A stretch of 64,000 nucleotides of DNA. Origin: Allantophomopsis cytisporea. Its lineage: Eukaryota; Ascomycota; Leotiomycetes; Phacidiales; Phacidiaceae. The stretch is taken from contig CP103026.1 in assembly GCA_024752435.1 (NCBI GenBank), positions 1 through 64,000 on the forward strand, given 5' to 3'. A program made the translations under genes and the position numbers. Of the stretch, positions 44,694-58,016 are shown piece by piece (the first letter of the stretch is position 1; every line of letters starts with the position of its first letter). Below the pieces are notes generated by a model that saw only the letters and a program-made list of their open reading frames with translations, made no database searches and was not told where the DNA came from.

Positions 44694-47600
44694 ATGAAGA
44701 AGCTAAAGTCTCTGATGCAACCCAGAGAAAGACGAGCTGGAGAAGCGAGAAGACATGGACAACACGATCGAGTCCAGGAAAATGATGATACAACGAATAT
44801 CAACTCGCAAGATAAGAGCAGACTGAGCAATGGGGAGGATGAAGAAGAGCCTTACGGACTCAAGATCATTGCAAAAGGCAACGAACCAATCGTAGAGTAA
44901 GTACCTTTACCGTGTGCATAATGCAGGTTTGACCTTCCTGCAGCATTATTGCGGTTCATGGTCTTGGAGGCCATTGGAAAAAATCTTGGTTGCACCAACG
45001 GTCCGGGGTATTCTGGCTCAATGACCTCTTGCCCGCAAAGTTCCCCGAAGCCCGAGTCCTTTCTTACGGCTACAACTCAACGTATATTGCCACCAAGGAT
45101 CGGCCTATCTCAAAAGACACAATTCGAAAGCATGGGGTAAAGCTCGTTCAAAGTGTTATGGACGAGAGGGAAGGAACCGAGGTTCGTTCTGCACAAGGTC
45201 ATTACGATAAAGGCTGAATTGGATTCCTAGGCTGCGACGCGACCAATAGTCATCATTGCTCATAGTCTTGGCGGAGTAGTGGTAAAAAGTGTAAGATATT
45301 CAACCAGACCTCATTACAATAAACTTACAACTATCCAGGCGCTACTGTATTCGAACAATACACAGGAAAAGCATCTTCGACGTCTGGCTCCATTCAAGCA
45401 ATGTACGAAAAGCATATTCCTGGTCGGAACTCCCCAGCAAGGCGCCGACTTGCCTTCTATAGCAGCAGCAGCCTTCATTGTTTCCTCAGCTCTATGGTCC
45501 AAATATGATTGGAAGCATCACGACGCTCTGAAGAAGGACTCGATGTGGCTTGAGGAGCAATCTCAGGATTTCCTTCCTATAACTAAGGACTTCGACATTA
45601 TATGTTTCCGCGAGACACAAGAAACTACTATTGTTCGTAGCCAACGAAAACTTGTTCGTAATATCATGTAAATCTTTGGTATTTATGCTAATGGTGATAG
45701 ATTGTCCCCGAAAGCTCCGCAAATCTTCCTGGGTCTGTAGACATCGAGTGCATTGCTATCGAAGGTGACCATAGAAGTATTGCAAAATTTGCTCGTGCAG
45801 ATAATGATGGGTTTGTGGCAATCACTGCGCGGTTGAGATCTGTGATTAGCAGTATTAAGAAGGAAAAGCCGTCGCCTCCTGGTATGTCTTTATAAACACC
45901 CCATGGTGAACGCCTTTAATACTGAAGGCAGCATCAACCCAGCTAAATATTGGTTGAAATAACTTCTCATAGCTAACAGCGACTATAGAACCACTAATGG
46001 AAAACATTGCGGTGGACCTCGACGATACCTGTAAGTAGTGCAGAATCAAATGCGCGCGTTGACGACTAAGATCCTACCTAGCATGCCTCCGCTCGCTATC
46101 ATTTCTTGGGATGGACTTTCGACGGAACAATATCCACCACTCGCAATCTGGTACTTGTGAGTGGATATTGAGACACCCACAATACCTCAAATGGGTGGAG
46201 GAAGATCGAGGTCTTCTCTGGATTCAAGGAAGTCCCGGATCAGGTAAATCAACTTTGATGGAATTCCTGCTACGAGATTGGAAGCAACGGTCGCTCAGAG
46301 ACAACACCATACAGATACATTTCTTCTTCCATGGCCGCGGATCATCTTTACAAATGAGCGAGCTAGGAATGTTTCGGTCAATTTTACATCAACTGTTCAC
46401 TCTGGTTCCTTCTGCACGGGTGGAGTTTCAGTTAGCTTTCAACAAACGTAGGACCTTCGAGGGGCAAGAAGAAAAGGACTGGCAGTGGCATTGCAACGAA
46501 CTCCGAGATTTCTTTAGAAATGCCGCGAAGAAGGTTGTTCAGAAATGCAAGCTTCATATTGTCGTCGACGCGCTTGATGAAGCCCGCAATGAAACAGACA
46601 ATGTCTCTATTGAGACTTCAGACGAACACGCAGCTCACGGAATCGTTTCATATTTACACTCCCTAAACGATGATTTATCTGATTGCACTTTCCCTGCTAG
46701 TATATGTTTATCATGCAGACATTTTCCAAATATCGTTACTAATCATGGATATCGAGTGTCTGTTGAAGAGGAGAACAAATTGGATATCTCGACGTATGTC
46801 ATGACCGAGCTTACGCATGAAAGATTTCCCGTCGTGTCGCTAGATGATGAAATGGAACTAGAAAGACTACGCAGCGATATTGTCCAGGGTGCGAGAGGGA
46901 TCTTCCAGTGGGCTTCTCTAGTTACAACCATTGCTATCAAGAGCCAACGGGAATCAAGAACACTGAAGGAAGTACGCATGCAAATAAAGAAGATTCCAAG
47001 GCAGTTGGAAGCTGTATACAAGCACATTCTAGCACAGCTTATGGAGATGGACTCGAAGCAAGAGTCTGTTTGTCTGATAGAATGGATATGCCTTGCCAAC
47101 TCTCCATTATCTATAGAAGACATTAGCGCTGCATTGCTAATAACGGAACCGAGTCTGTTTGAATGTAGCTGTTTTGCAGATAAAGACAGTGGTAGTGCAT
47201 CAATCGAGATAAAGAAGAGGCGTATTCGAGTCTTATCAGGGGGGCTTGTCGAAGTTCAACCATCCAAGAACAACACCCATAATGGGTCTGACTCCGGGAA
47301 TGATGGCGATGAGGACATAGTCGAGGTTGTCCAGTTCATACACCAATCTGTCAGTGACTTCCTGCAATCATCAGGTCTTAGCAATCTTCAACAATTGGTA
47401 TGGAAGGACAACGGACATGGACAGGGGCATGATCGACTTTCGAAAGCTTGTCTGAGGTACCTGAAGTCCGAAGCTGCGAGATTTGCTGACATATTGGAAG
47501 ACCTTGGAGTAGATAGTCCCCGCTCCTCATTCTTAGCAAGGTCTATTGCTACGAAGGAACTGCCCACTTTTGCCGAATACACTGCCAAAAACGTGTTTCT

Positions 47601-49020
47601 TCATGCACAGCAAGCGGAAAGTCAACATTTATCCCAGTTGCATTTACTTAAGGATCTCGATACTGAAACCCTAAAGGTGTGGGTACGGATTTGCTTACTT
47701 TTCGACCTTGAATTTCACAACGTTCTCTATTGGCCTGTAGACGGATGCCAATTGCTTCATATTGCTGCAATTTTCAATCTTCTGGGTGTTGCAAGAGAGT
47801 TGCTACGGAAAGGTGCCGACCCGAATATGGGAGATAAAAATTCTATCGGAGCGTTGCACGCTGCTGCTGCTTGTGGCCATGAGGAGATGGTTTGCTTAAT
47901 ATTAGAGAACAAAGCCAGCATCGACCTAGCAGACAATAAAGGTTATACAGCTCTCATCCACGCGTCTGATAAAGGCAATGAGAGCGTTATCAAACTTCTC
48001 TTGCAAGCCAAAGCAGACGTAAATTTTAAATCCCATAGCGGTACGACAGCGCTACATAAGGCTTGTCAGACGGGAAGCGTAAAACTTATTGAACTATTTC
48101 TCCAGCACGGCGCCGACGTCAACGCACAAGGCGGCGATTACGGCAACGCGCTCCAAGCAGCTTCGTACAACGGCAGCGTAGTAGCTATAAAGCTGCTACT
48201 CAACAGCGGCGCCGACGTCCACGTACAAGGCGGCTACTTTGGCAGCGCGCTCCAAGCAGCTTCGTACAACGGCAGCGTAGCAGCTATACAGCTGCTGCTC
48301 GACAACGGCGCCGACGTCAACGCGCAGGGCGGCGAATACGGCAGCGCGCTCCAAGTAGCTTCGTACAACGGCAAAATAGCAGCTATACAGCTGCTGCTCG
48401 ACAACGGCGCCGACGTCCACGTACAGGGCGGCGAATACAACAGCGCGCTCCAAGCAGCTTCGTACAACGGCAGCGTAGCAGCTATACAGCTGCTGCTCGA
48501 CAGCGGCGCCGACGTCAACGCGCAGGGCGGCGAATACGGCAGCGCGCTCCAAGCAGCTTCGTACAACGGCAAAATAGCAGCTATACAGCTGCTGCTCGAC
48601 AACGGCGCCGACGTCAACGCGCAGGGCGGCGAATACGGCAGCGCGCTTCAAGCAGCTTCGTTCAACGGCAGCGTAGCAGCTATACAGCTGCTGCTCGACA
48701 ACGGCGCCGACGTCAACGCGCAGGGCGGCGAATACGGCAGCGCGCTCCAAGCAGCTTCGTTTAACGGCAGTGTAGCAGCTATACAGCTGCTTCTCGACAG
48801 CGGCGCCGACGTCCACGCGCAGGGCGGCGAATACGGCAGCGCGCTCCAAGCAGCTTCGTTCAACGGCAGCGTAGCAGCTATACAGCTGCTACTCGACAGC
48901 GGCGCCGACGTCAACGCGCAGGGAGGTTCCTTCGGTAGCGCCCTCCAAGCAGCTAGGGCATATAATACCAAAGAGGTTATAGATCTCTTGCTTGCTCATG
49001 GGTCAGTTGAGACTGTATAA
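44694..49020 (+). CDS. NLR-like protein: alpha/beta hydrolase - NACHT - ankyrin repeats
   Basis: About 1325 aa, seven exons: 44694-44896, 44944-45181, 45231-45290, 45339-45653, 45701-45881, 45989-46030, 46082-49020; phases close. The N-terminal part is an alpha/beta hydrolase of the SesB/SERAC1 type: AVHGLGGHW, YGYNSTYIA, the nucleophile elbow AHSLGG, and LVGTPQQGA. The conserved linker CLRSLSFLGMDFRRNNI precedes the NACHT NTPase with Walker A GSPGSGKSTL and Walker B IVVDALDEA. The C-terminus has about 14 ankyrin repeats; the last nine or so are nearly identical. This layout is known from fungal NLR-like receptors linked to non-self recognition and cell death, where ligand binding by repeats is thought to trigger NACHT assembly and the N-terminal enzyme. 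The start is less sure than the rest. Confidence 0.9.
48118..48930 (+). repeat. 99-bp near-identical ankyrin repeat array
   Basis: Eight full units plus a ninth partial one, each coding 33 residues of the type NAQGGEYGSALQAASYNGSV then AAIQLLLDNGADV. Differences concentrate at few positions: N or H before xQGG, EY/DY/YF/SF, S/N, Y/F, SV/KI and N/S before GADV. The array is much more GC-rich than its surroundings. Such internal uniformity indicates recent expansion or gene conversion. Confidence 0.9.
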
Positions 49021-49859
49021 GCTTGTTGTATAAGTGCAAATCTAACAAAAAAAGCCAATGTGGCCGGTTTGAGCGGTATGACAACGTACGTCGAGGTGAC
49101 CTAGCTCTACAACTAAACTTCTTTGCTGTTGCGATTTTGGAAAGTATATAGAAAGGAGTCATGGTATTCAATCGATGTTCAACTTCACTTTCGCTCACAG
49201 ACTATCAGATAGTCCGATAAGTTCCATATCGTGTATCAGATGAAATAAATATCATTTTACTTTACTGCTGTACAAATACATCACGGTTGACCGTAATGAT
49301 CCTTCTTCTTACATTAAATGGTATCAATATATCTATATTCTGCCATTTGTATTTACCTGTTGTCCGAAAACTTTGAAACAAGTTTTGTCTTCAATTGGGC
49401 ACTCATAGCATGAATTCGAACGCTCTCTGACCCCGCATTCGTCCTGACTCTATCTCTTTCCCAATACGGCTCTAGTGGCACTAGTGCGAAGCTATATATT
49501 CATAATTAATGGTTCGCGTTCGGGACTGGGTAGTCTCTGTTTATTTACACGCTACGGGAGCGCACATCAATACGGAGCATATCTTGATCAATATTTCAAT
49601 TGGACTTGCAGTTTTATTGCAAGAGCTACGAGACGCGGTTTAAGGCTTGGAAGGGCAGTCTCACAAATACAAACCAAAAAATATCGTTCTCCACTTCAAA
49701 TACTCAATACGTTTAGGAATTGTATCCAAGACTCGATATCTCGAATTTCACCCGTCTTGCGAGAGCTCCATGAATAAATCTTGTTGATATACAAATTTAT
49801 AGGTTCTATTGATACCCCTCTATATAATTAAATTACAATGCTCCTTATTTATTGGTAGC
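49021..49859. other. Intergenic region between converging genes
   Basis: 840 bp between the NLR-like gene and the UNC93-like transporter, both ending here. No gene supported. Confidence 0.5.
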
Positions 49860-51404
49860 TCAGTTTTTAGCCGCCTCCTCTACAGTCGTGTCTGTAACAT
49901 CTTGCACCTCATTACTAGATTTAAGCTCAGAAAGCACGATCCACGTTGGGAAGATGCAAAGAACAGTCATGCCAAAGTTGACTCCAACACTAGCATATCC
50001 ATTTGCATTGGGGGCGGTTTGCATTCTAGAAAATAGTCAGTACAATTTCAATGCATCTACAAACTTCAACGGGATGAATAACTTACGCCCAAGCAACTGT
50101 TTGACCAAGAGCTTCGAATCCACGCAAAATACCCGTAACGTGTGACAAACTCGACAAATCCGTAGAGTACTGACCCACAAGCCAATACAAAAATTGTTGA
50201 AATGCCTGACCACCAAAATTCCAGAAGAAGATCAATGCATACGACTTTCCAAACCCTCCCTGGAACCAATCAAACACGGGCGATTCTGGTGCACTGTTGA
50301 ATTGCTTCAACAGGATAGCGGCCCAGATCCAGGTACCGATCAGAATTGTCACAATGGATGTGAAAGCGATCTTGGCGCGAACTGTGATGTTTATCGATTG
50401 TCGGTCCAGGAGAGCAGCAATGAGAAAGGAGCTGAAGATTCCGGCAAAGTTGGTGAAGAAGGAGGAGAAAGCTCGAGATCGAACGGTGAAGTAGTCTGTC
50501 AAGAACGTGCTGTTGTAGCCATTGTAAAAGTAACTGATGAAGAAGGCCGGGAGTAAAAGCAGGATGCGGCGGGACGTGAGTTGTTTCCATACAGCCTTGA
50601 ACTCGGCGGACCAAGTTGGAGCCTTGTGTATGACGACCTTAGTGCGATCCTTACGCCATACCTTAGGTGCGGGGCTCAGGCAGAGCGCAATGGGTAGACC
50701 CAAACACATAATAGTGATGAAGACGATGTAAGTTGCGCTCCCAACGGATCCAGCTGTTGAGCGGTTTGCGTTCAGGCCCAAGTTGATAGCACCACCGACA
50801 ATTGGACCCGCTGCCTTAGCCGTCTGCCAGATTGCAAGGTAAAAGGCTCTCTCACTGGGACTAGGGTATCCGATAATGATAGCAGCTTCCGCAGCCCAGA
50901 AGAATCCCGCCGAGATACCGCATAGCGCACTGCTGAAAAGCATGAACCAGGTTGTCGCATGCTGGTTGTTTGTATACAAGCCCGCGCCGTACAATGGGTA
51001 GCCGATAGCACCAATGGCCAGGCCGTAGGGTAGTCCGATCCGGTTGTTAATGGCGCCGGCGAGAACACAGACAACTGAGAAAAGACCATACACGAGCGCA
51101 TTGGCAGCCGAGACAGCATACTACGGTTGGCAACGTGAGTACAAATTCACAATTTTCTATTTCATTTATCTTTTTGGGAGATGGGATGGGTACTCACAGG
51201 CTCAGCAGCGCCTCCTGCTCCGAGTCCACCCAGCGCATCCCACATGCCAGGTGCAGTGAACGAGACACCACTTGCCACGGCAATTTGGAAGGGCACGGAT
51301 CGGTACCATGCTCTCTTTTGTTGTGTCTCATGGCTGGAGAATCCGCCCTCCTCAGAGCCGGAATCAAGCGGCTCCTGTCGGTCGAGTATATCCTTAGTAG
51401 CCAT
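49860..51404 (-). CDS. UNC93-like MFS membrane protein
   Basis: 468 aa, three exons: 51404-51198, 51120-50087, 50025-49860; phases close. The start MATKDILDRQ is followed by an acidic cytosolic leader, then about 11-12 hydrophobic segments. Family features: FTAPGMWDALGGLGAGGAAEP near the first helix, GLPYGLAIGAIGYPLYGAGLY, the GISAGFFWAAEAAIIIGYPSP block, and a late GFEALGQTVAWA helix. These match fungal relatives of UNC-93, a major-facilitator branch with largely unknown substrates. The last exon supplies the final helix (VGVNFGMTVLCIFPTWIVLSEL) and a short acidic tail. It converges with the NLR-like gene; no functional link is evident. Confidence 0.88.
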
Positions 51405-51990
51405 TGTGACAACACGGGTAAGAACTGAAGCGAGTATGCGAATCTTCAAAGTTCCTTGGAGCTTACGTCGAGGTCGGAAGCGTCGTCGTTCATATACCAA
51501 AGGGAGGCTCACCAGATCTCTATGCATGCTAGTTCGCCAGAGGAAAGCCGTCGGCCATACTGCCGAATCCCTGTATTATGGTGTAGTGGATTTGTCACAG
51601 AATGTAAAGTTGCCCACAATTCCGACATAGCGTAAAATCAAGGGGCAAAGAAAAAAACGTTTTCTGTGAATAAAAAGATGAGATTTCGAAGGATCCATGC
51701 GGCAGATCTGTGGAGTTTGTTGACGAGTTCCTGGCCGATGCTGGCTGGCGGAGGCTAGTACATTGATACTGTACTGTCTGTGAAAATTGGCGCGTCTTTT
51801 TTCTTCCTTCATGGTCCTTCCTCCCATTGAAGTCCACTGCACGCAAAATTGTTCTTCCGAGCACTCTTGATCACGTCGACAGTGTATTACTTGTGCGATA
51901 AGTCATTCATTCCTTGTCCAAGTTGACTTGCAAGTTCAAAGACTCAATTACCGAGGGGTTTGTTCAGAGTCGGAAGTCAATTGAGTTCAT

Positions 51991-52015
51991 TGAATTGAAT
52001 TGAATTGAATTGAAT
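51991..52015. repeat. (TGAAT)5 microsatellite
   Basis: Five perfect pentanucleotide units, 600 bp upstream of the UNC93-like gene start. Confidence 0.85.
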
Positions 52016-52180
52016 CTCATATCACATGTACAAGTGAATGTGACCTGTACATCATCTTGAGGGCGTTGATGTGAAGTGATTCTTCCCGTGTCAATGTCAG
52101 TGTCAATGTCTGTGTCTGAAATTTCTGCTGGCGTGGATGGCGTGCGATGCTCCCTACAATGGCTCATGGGTATATTCCCC

Positions 52181-52207
52181 ACCACAAACACCACAAACAC
52201 CACAAAC
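52181..52207. repeat. (ACCACAAAC)3 short tandem repeat
   Basis: Three 9-bp units in a gene-free region. Confidence 0.75.
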
Positions 52208-54384
52208 ACTTGAAGAACATAAAACTTCAAGCACCAAAGCGGACTAAAACTACATTATGATCCGTTAACCACGGCCATTGCTAGCCTTCAAATCCCGGCA
52301 CGGCGTTACCCGCGCATAGCAATGGGATAGGATGATAGCCGAAACATTTATACCATGGACTTTGGAGAATTCCATTCAATGATAACTCATCATCGAATTG
52401 AAATCTACAAAATCCCTAACACCTCAACCTCAACTTTGTTAGCCAGCGACTAGATGCAGCTGTACAATACCATTTCGAGTCTTGATAGACGCAATACCTC
52501 GTCAATATGGCGTAAGGGATCCACCTTAGGGGCTCGAACCACACGGATGGACTCAGATCGAGGGAATGGAACCCGTGAAGGGCCAGAGTAAGATCATATA
52601 TGAAGTCTAGAATTACCTGTCATCATATATATCAATGGGTAGTGTAAGTGTGGCTTTCTGGCAATTACACAAATGTCCAATGCTGTAATTCTACTTTGGA
52701 ATTGTCTGCCTGCCCCACGATTTACTATACTGATGTCTTTCGTAAAACGCCATTTTGCCACTGGAGCATAATTTCCCAGTTGAGGTTTTCGCAAATCTTA
52801 CTGAAGCATTATGGGGCCAATCAAACTGCGAATTCGCATTGCATCCTACTTTTTCTTCTTTTTTTCTCGCTGTTTGAACATAATTTTGCTACCTCAAACT
52901 ATCACTAGGACACCACTTTACCTCAGCGGATTTGCGCCAACATATGTTCTCATCAAAATGATGATCATACACAATGTTACAGTAGCAACTTTAAGTCCGT
53001 ACGCTTGTCGTGCACTTCAAATAATGGCAAACGCCTGCCATACTTATAAGTTTTCTCACTGCCTCTGGGAGCTAACACACTTTTCAGCGTAATATGTTTC
53101 GGAGCCCACTGGGAAGAGTATACTTATAACAAAGTGTTGACTCGAAACTGATACGCATTCGCACAAGCTCTAAGATCGGTCACGTGATCTGATTTATTAA
53201 CTCGAGTGTTGCTGCCCGTGAGTGTTCTCCGAGGAATTTCAATATCATTTTACTTCAACTGCACATAACTTTAAGATATAGCATTACAACTACTAATCAG
53301 TACAGCACTGTTGTTGCTTTGTTGGCTAGAGCTGATTCTTAACTTTTACAATTTCTAATGTATTTTTGTTGATGGCGAGTTACTGTCGTTCTGTAAAAGT
53401 CACAACTCGAACTCGATTCTGGGAACATCTACTATTGAGTGATATACCCATACCCAGCTGACCATTTAAGGTGTATCAGGCCCGTTAAATAACTGATATC
53501 TCTTCAGCAGTATGGTTAGCTCTCTATGCGCAAAGATGGGCGACTTTGGTTGTCATACCGAATCCCAGTGAGTGAAGAGTCTTATTTTTGTGTTGACTGG
53601 GATTCAGAAGAATCGGTATTGCACACATGAGAGGGACGGTCTCAACAGTAGAAGTTTTCCCAACTCTTTTCAATCAAACTTGCATTTCTACTTGGTATTT
53701 TGCCACGTGAGACCTTCAAATATAAGGGTCTGCTGCTACATCGGTGGTCAATGACATCACCAGGACCTCTCTAGGTACGATGTAAGTATTATGACCTCTA
53801 CAAAGTTGCCCCAAAAGGATGTCAAGATATAAATAACGATAGCCCATGGACTAGCCTTCAGTGGCTCCGTTTTGTTCTTGTCGAAGGTATTCATACTATT
53901 GAGAACAATACCAATGGATCATTTCCACATTTACAGCGCACATGATATAAACGTTTGCCATTAGATATGTACTCAGAAGCAATATCGGCAATTCCGCTGC
54001 CCCTGTAAACACCCTGAATGTTTTTCCTTCTGCTAGAGTTTTGCTCCCTATTATATGAAACAGTCAACAAGAAAGAAAGCAAATGTTACAGTAAGATTTT
54101 TTTGGGAGCTACATAGCTGAGAATTGCGATCTCCAGGTACTAAAGACCCTCTTCTTAACAGCCTTCGCGAATCAAATTAACTATATGTGAACTTGAACAG
54201 TTCCCCAACTCTTTATTCCACGCCGGGTAGTGTAAGCAACCCTGATGTAGGGAATTAAGCATAACTTATCAACGCGATCGTTGTGTAGCACCTGTTGCAG
54301 CGGGAACATGGATGTGAAATGGTTGAGAGAGGAAGCAGGCTCTATACTGCAGTGTTTTATATAGATAAACAGTCTGCTGGAAGC

Positions 54385-54665
54385 GATACCATTATCTATC
54401 GGGAGGTCTATAACGTGAGAGACTTGAAAGCGACAGGTGGCTATTGCTTATACCCTGATATATTCTTAGGTTGTGCTATAGACCGCGTATGAATGGACCG
54501 TGGCGAGAACTATGGTGCTCTGAGACGTGTCTTTTTAACTCTTTTTAATGAGATTAAAGATGTTATGTTTGGCCAGCATTGACTGTCAAGATATGAGCAA
54601 TAGCCGACTATCACTTTCAAGTCTCTCACATTCAGGACTTCCCGAATAGGCAACAGGCTCGACTA
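54385..54665. repeat. Imperfect long inverted repeat
   Basis: Arms of about 75 bp. The left core GTGAGAGACTTGAAAG (54415-54430) and GGCTATTGCT (54439-54448) match the complement of 54614-54629 and 54596-54605. Flanking sequence also aligns imperfectly, with several C/T or G/A differences. The arms enclose about 145 bp. It could be a foldback element or an old inverted duplication. Confidence 0.6.
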
Positions 54666-57600
54666 CAGTCTTCACTCTTCATGCATTTAAGTAGCTGCAG
54701 AGTATATCATGTTTCCTCTCTCAACCATTCCACATCCTATTCCCACTGCCAACGGGTGCTATGCACCATTCTTGTTGACATTAATTGGGTTCCTCCGTTG
54801 CCGGTCAAGCTGTGGCAGCCTCTAGGTTCAGCGATGTTCTTGGTAAGGGAAACCCAGAGTACCTTACACATAGTAAAAGTAATTAGATATTTATGGTTGG
54901 AGAAAAATAATATGGTAGCTTCACCTAGGTCGGAAGCGAAGTGGGCAATCAAAAACATAACACAGTTACAGCAATATACTTGATCTTTTACTCGGTTCAT
55001 TGATGCATTATAATATAGAAAACAGTTTCTCTACTACAATAAGCATATAACTTTATTCAGACTATGAAGAAGCTTCAATTCCTTAATCTTAGTGCTTTCG
55101 CAATATTTATAATCACTTTCAAACTACAATTGGAAGTTGCTACACTCGCATTACACTTGATTACGAACTCCCAGCATATATTCCCATTATGAGTACCAGT
55201 ATATACTTGTTTTACATGCTGCCACTGCGCATTTAATTTCGTACTGTGAGATCTTGAGCTCTCTAGCAACATATATAACTATTTACACTCCTCATGGCTG
55301 GCAGTTACAAAGTTGCACTTCCGTATAGGCGACATCATCAAAGTGATTATGAGCATCATTTCTGACCGTAAGGTAATGGATGGAGGGCCTCTCGTGGGGA
55401 GCAGAGTTACACTGGGTTGCTTGTTAGACCGGGGGTAGCTACTTGGTCTCTCTCCCCGAGAGCTCTCACATCGCAGCCGATATTGACCAACACTCATATC
55501 AAAAGGGCCGACTCAATGAGATCACAACTATCGAACTCACTAATGGGTATGTTTTGGTAGTATAGTTAGGGTCTGCTCGGTCCGATCTCTAGAACAAATA
55601 TCCTTCACACAAGATGTAGGGTGATGTTGCCCAGAGTGAGTGGTTGGATAGATAGATAGGCAATTGCTATCCAGTAATAACCCCAGAAACTTGAAGGGTA
55701 GATGCGTAGCCAATGGCACAGCCGATACTACGATTAGGATTCGGCGTTCAATTCTAGAGCCACCACTAGGTAAATCTTCGAGGAACCGAATACTTCGTCG
55801 ATCAAGCATAATGAATATTTCAAACTACTAAATGAATTGCTCGATGATCAGAAAATGTTCTAGCTCTAGCGGAGCTTTAGGTACTTTGACTCTATAAAAT
55901 GATCATCCGATAGCAATCAGATCTACACCAACCTCCAACAAACGCAGACCTGTTTGAAAAGCACTAAGGGCTGGAACGTCATTCGAGCGAACTCACAGAT
56001 TCCTCCAATCTATATTATTCAGCTCTCGGAGAATCCTGGCTAGAGATAGCTAGAACCAGCTAAAGCTTGAGCTCTGACTCTTACGAGTGATCCGGTAAGC
56101 TAGGAGCTTCAATGCCTGAAGCGATTACTTTCCGAGAGACCGATCTCGAGCTTTTTATTTCAACCGCATTGAAGTGTCAGCCGCATAGGATCTGAGCGTG
56201 TTACATCTATTCAATGCTTATGGGTCCAGTTCATCGGGACTCGGTTCCGCTGCCACTCTGGATGTTTATTTGCTGACCGAGGTCGGGACGGAGAGCCATT
56301 GGTATGACTAGACTATATATACATGTTCTGGTTTTGAACGCTTGGGGTATAGGTTATTACTATCGTTGTTATCGGGTATGGCTTTACCGTAAGCCGTTAA
56401 GGGTTCGGTCATCATATACTTGTAAGGCATAGAACATGAAGTTAACATAAAGGTGCTAACTGTCAACTGTCACCTGTCAACCGTCACCCGTTATCCGTCA
56501 CTTCACCCTTCCACCCTTCCCCATTCGCCTATGAAGATAGCAAGAATATCAGCAATTTCTAGAAGCTATCGCAGAGAGATGGATCATGAAAAGGCTAAAG
56601 TTCCGAATGATCTACCTTTACCATGTAACTTAAAGAATCTTCAGACATTGTAGAAATTCCTGGTCTTTGTCGATCTATGTGGCATGTTAAATCATAGATA
56701 GAGGGCTATAGATTTCGACTTTGAAAGATTAAGGAGCAGAATGAAAGGTACAGAGATAAAGGACTTCGTACTCCACACTAATCTTCAAGTTGATATTACT
56801 CTGATACTTAATTTTGATCGCATTTAGTAACGGCGGTGCGTAGGTATCCAACACCAGATGATCTGGGGTCAAACCGTGAGAGTTTGTCAATGAAATAGAA
56901 GCCGGAGAAGGAAACGTGGGCGTTTATCAATTGGGAATTCCAAGACATGAATAATTTTCCTTCCGAGTGTTGGAATTGATGGTTACTGGAAACCCTCTGG
57001 GCATATTGACAGAGTACCGTGGTTGAATGAGACATGTCGAATTACAACGATATACTGAAAACAGCGAATCCTTTTCTGTTAGAGAAGAGATAGAAGGCCT
57101 TTGCAGTCAAGACAACCGTTAAAAGGTAGCTATAGATACCACGACCGAAGCAGTGGAGGAGTTGCATTAAAGTAATGGTAAGCCTAAAGAGTTGATCTTC
57201 GTATTCTGAGGATATTAATCACTTCAGTTATCGGGATCGATATAGTGGTACAGATTGAGATTCTTCGATGGTTAAGATTTGGTAATGGCTTGGACAGTAT
57301 GCCCGAAGTAGATAGTTATTGATTGTCATCGATGAGGGCAAAAACGACTGCAAGCGGACGACTGGCGTGGCTTTCGTACGCTCGAGGCAACGCTAGAACC
57401 AACCCAACCAAACACAATCAAGCACCAGATACCAGCGCAGCCCTTTCCGAGCGCGTTTGATGCCCCTTCCCGCTGATCTGATATCCGGCTTATTGTGAAA
57501 ACAATATGATGATGATGATGCCTCAGATTCCAGTCCCATTTTTGGAGACTTCTGTACGTCGGAGTCGTTATACTCCATTGAACACTTGGGGAAACATGGC

Positions 57601-58016
57601 TACCCAGAAAATGATCCCAAGTCCCTGATCTCTGATGGGTTTAATGGGCTCTCGGTCTATTCTGAAAACAGAAATTGTGCCATCTCGTCATTATCAAGTG
57701 CTATATGGGTGGATAACAAATCCCTAGGTTGATATTGTTTCTTTGCTAGCTTTGCAATTATACAGCGATGCAATCTTCCCTTTCATACTTCATTGTTCTG
57801 GCCAAATCACTATATACACAGCATCTTCGAAGCTGAATATTCGCAGACCTCAAAAGTATATAAGAGAAGTTTTTTCCCTAATGTGAAAGGTCATTAACAA
57901 ACAACAATCATCACTACTACAACCTCAAGAGTAACCTCCTGAAACTTCATCAATTCGATCTCCAGCTTTTGCATTAAATTTATATTTCATCAAGATTCTT
58001 CCATACAACCTTCAAA

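Larger units (their letters stand above)
51405..58016. other. Gene-poor 6.6-kb stretch
   Basis: No gene could be supported on either strand. Contents: (TGAAT)5 at 51991-52015, three ACCACAAAC units at about 52181-52207, a long imperfect inverted repeat around 54385-54665, and a degenerate GTCACC/GTCAACC run at about 56457-56500. The region from 55800 to 57400 has many stops and may include old transposon sequence, but no reverse-transcriptase or transposase motif was recognisable. Confidence 0.5.

Noticed and set aside
44501..44785. Alternative first exon for the NLR-like gene
   Set aside because: It is in another frame from 44694-44896, has no domain, and no splice to the hydrolase exon was convincing.
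48118..48930. CRISPR-like direct repeats
   Set aside because: The units are contiguous, coding and 99 bp with no spacers; the genome is fungal.
48196..48971. Long open frames on the minus strand across the ankyrin repeats
   Set aside because: They mirror the 99-bp repeat in the sense gene; the products are simple repeated shadows without independent features.
49475..49777. 100-codon open frame on the plus strand
   Set aside because: No signal peptide, domain or convincing context; likely chance.
51135..51630. Plus-strand frames over the UNC93-like gene start
   Set aside because: Antisense shadows of exon 1 and its leader.
55800..57400. Possible degenerate retrotransposon
   Set aside because: Many stops but no recognisable reverse transcriptase, integrase or gag motif and no terminal repeats seen.
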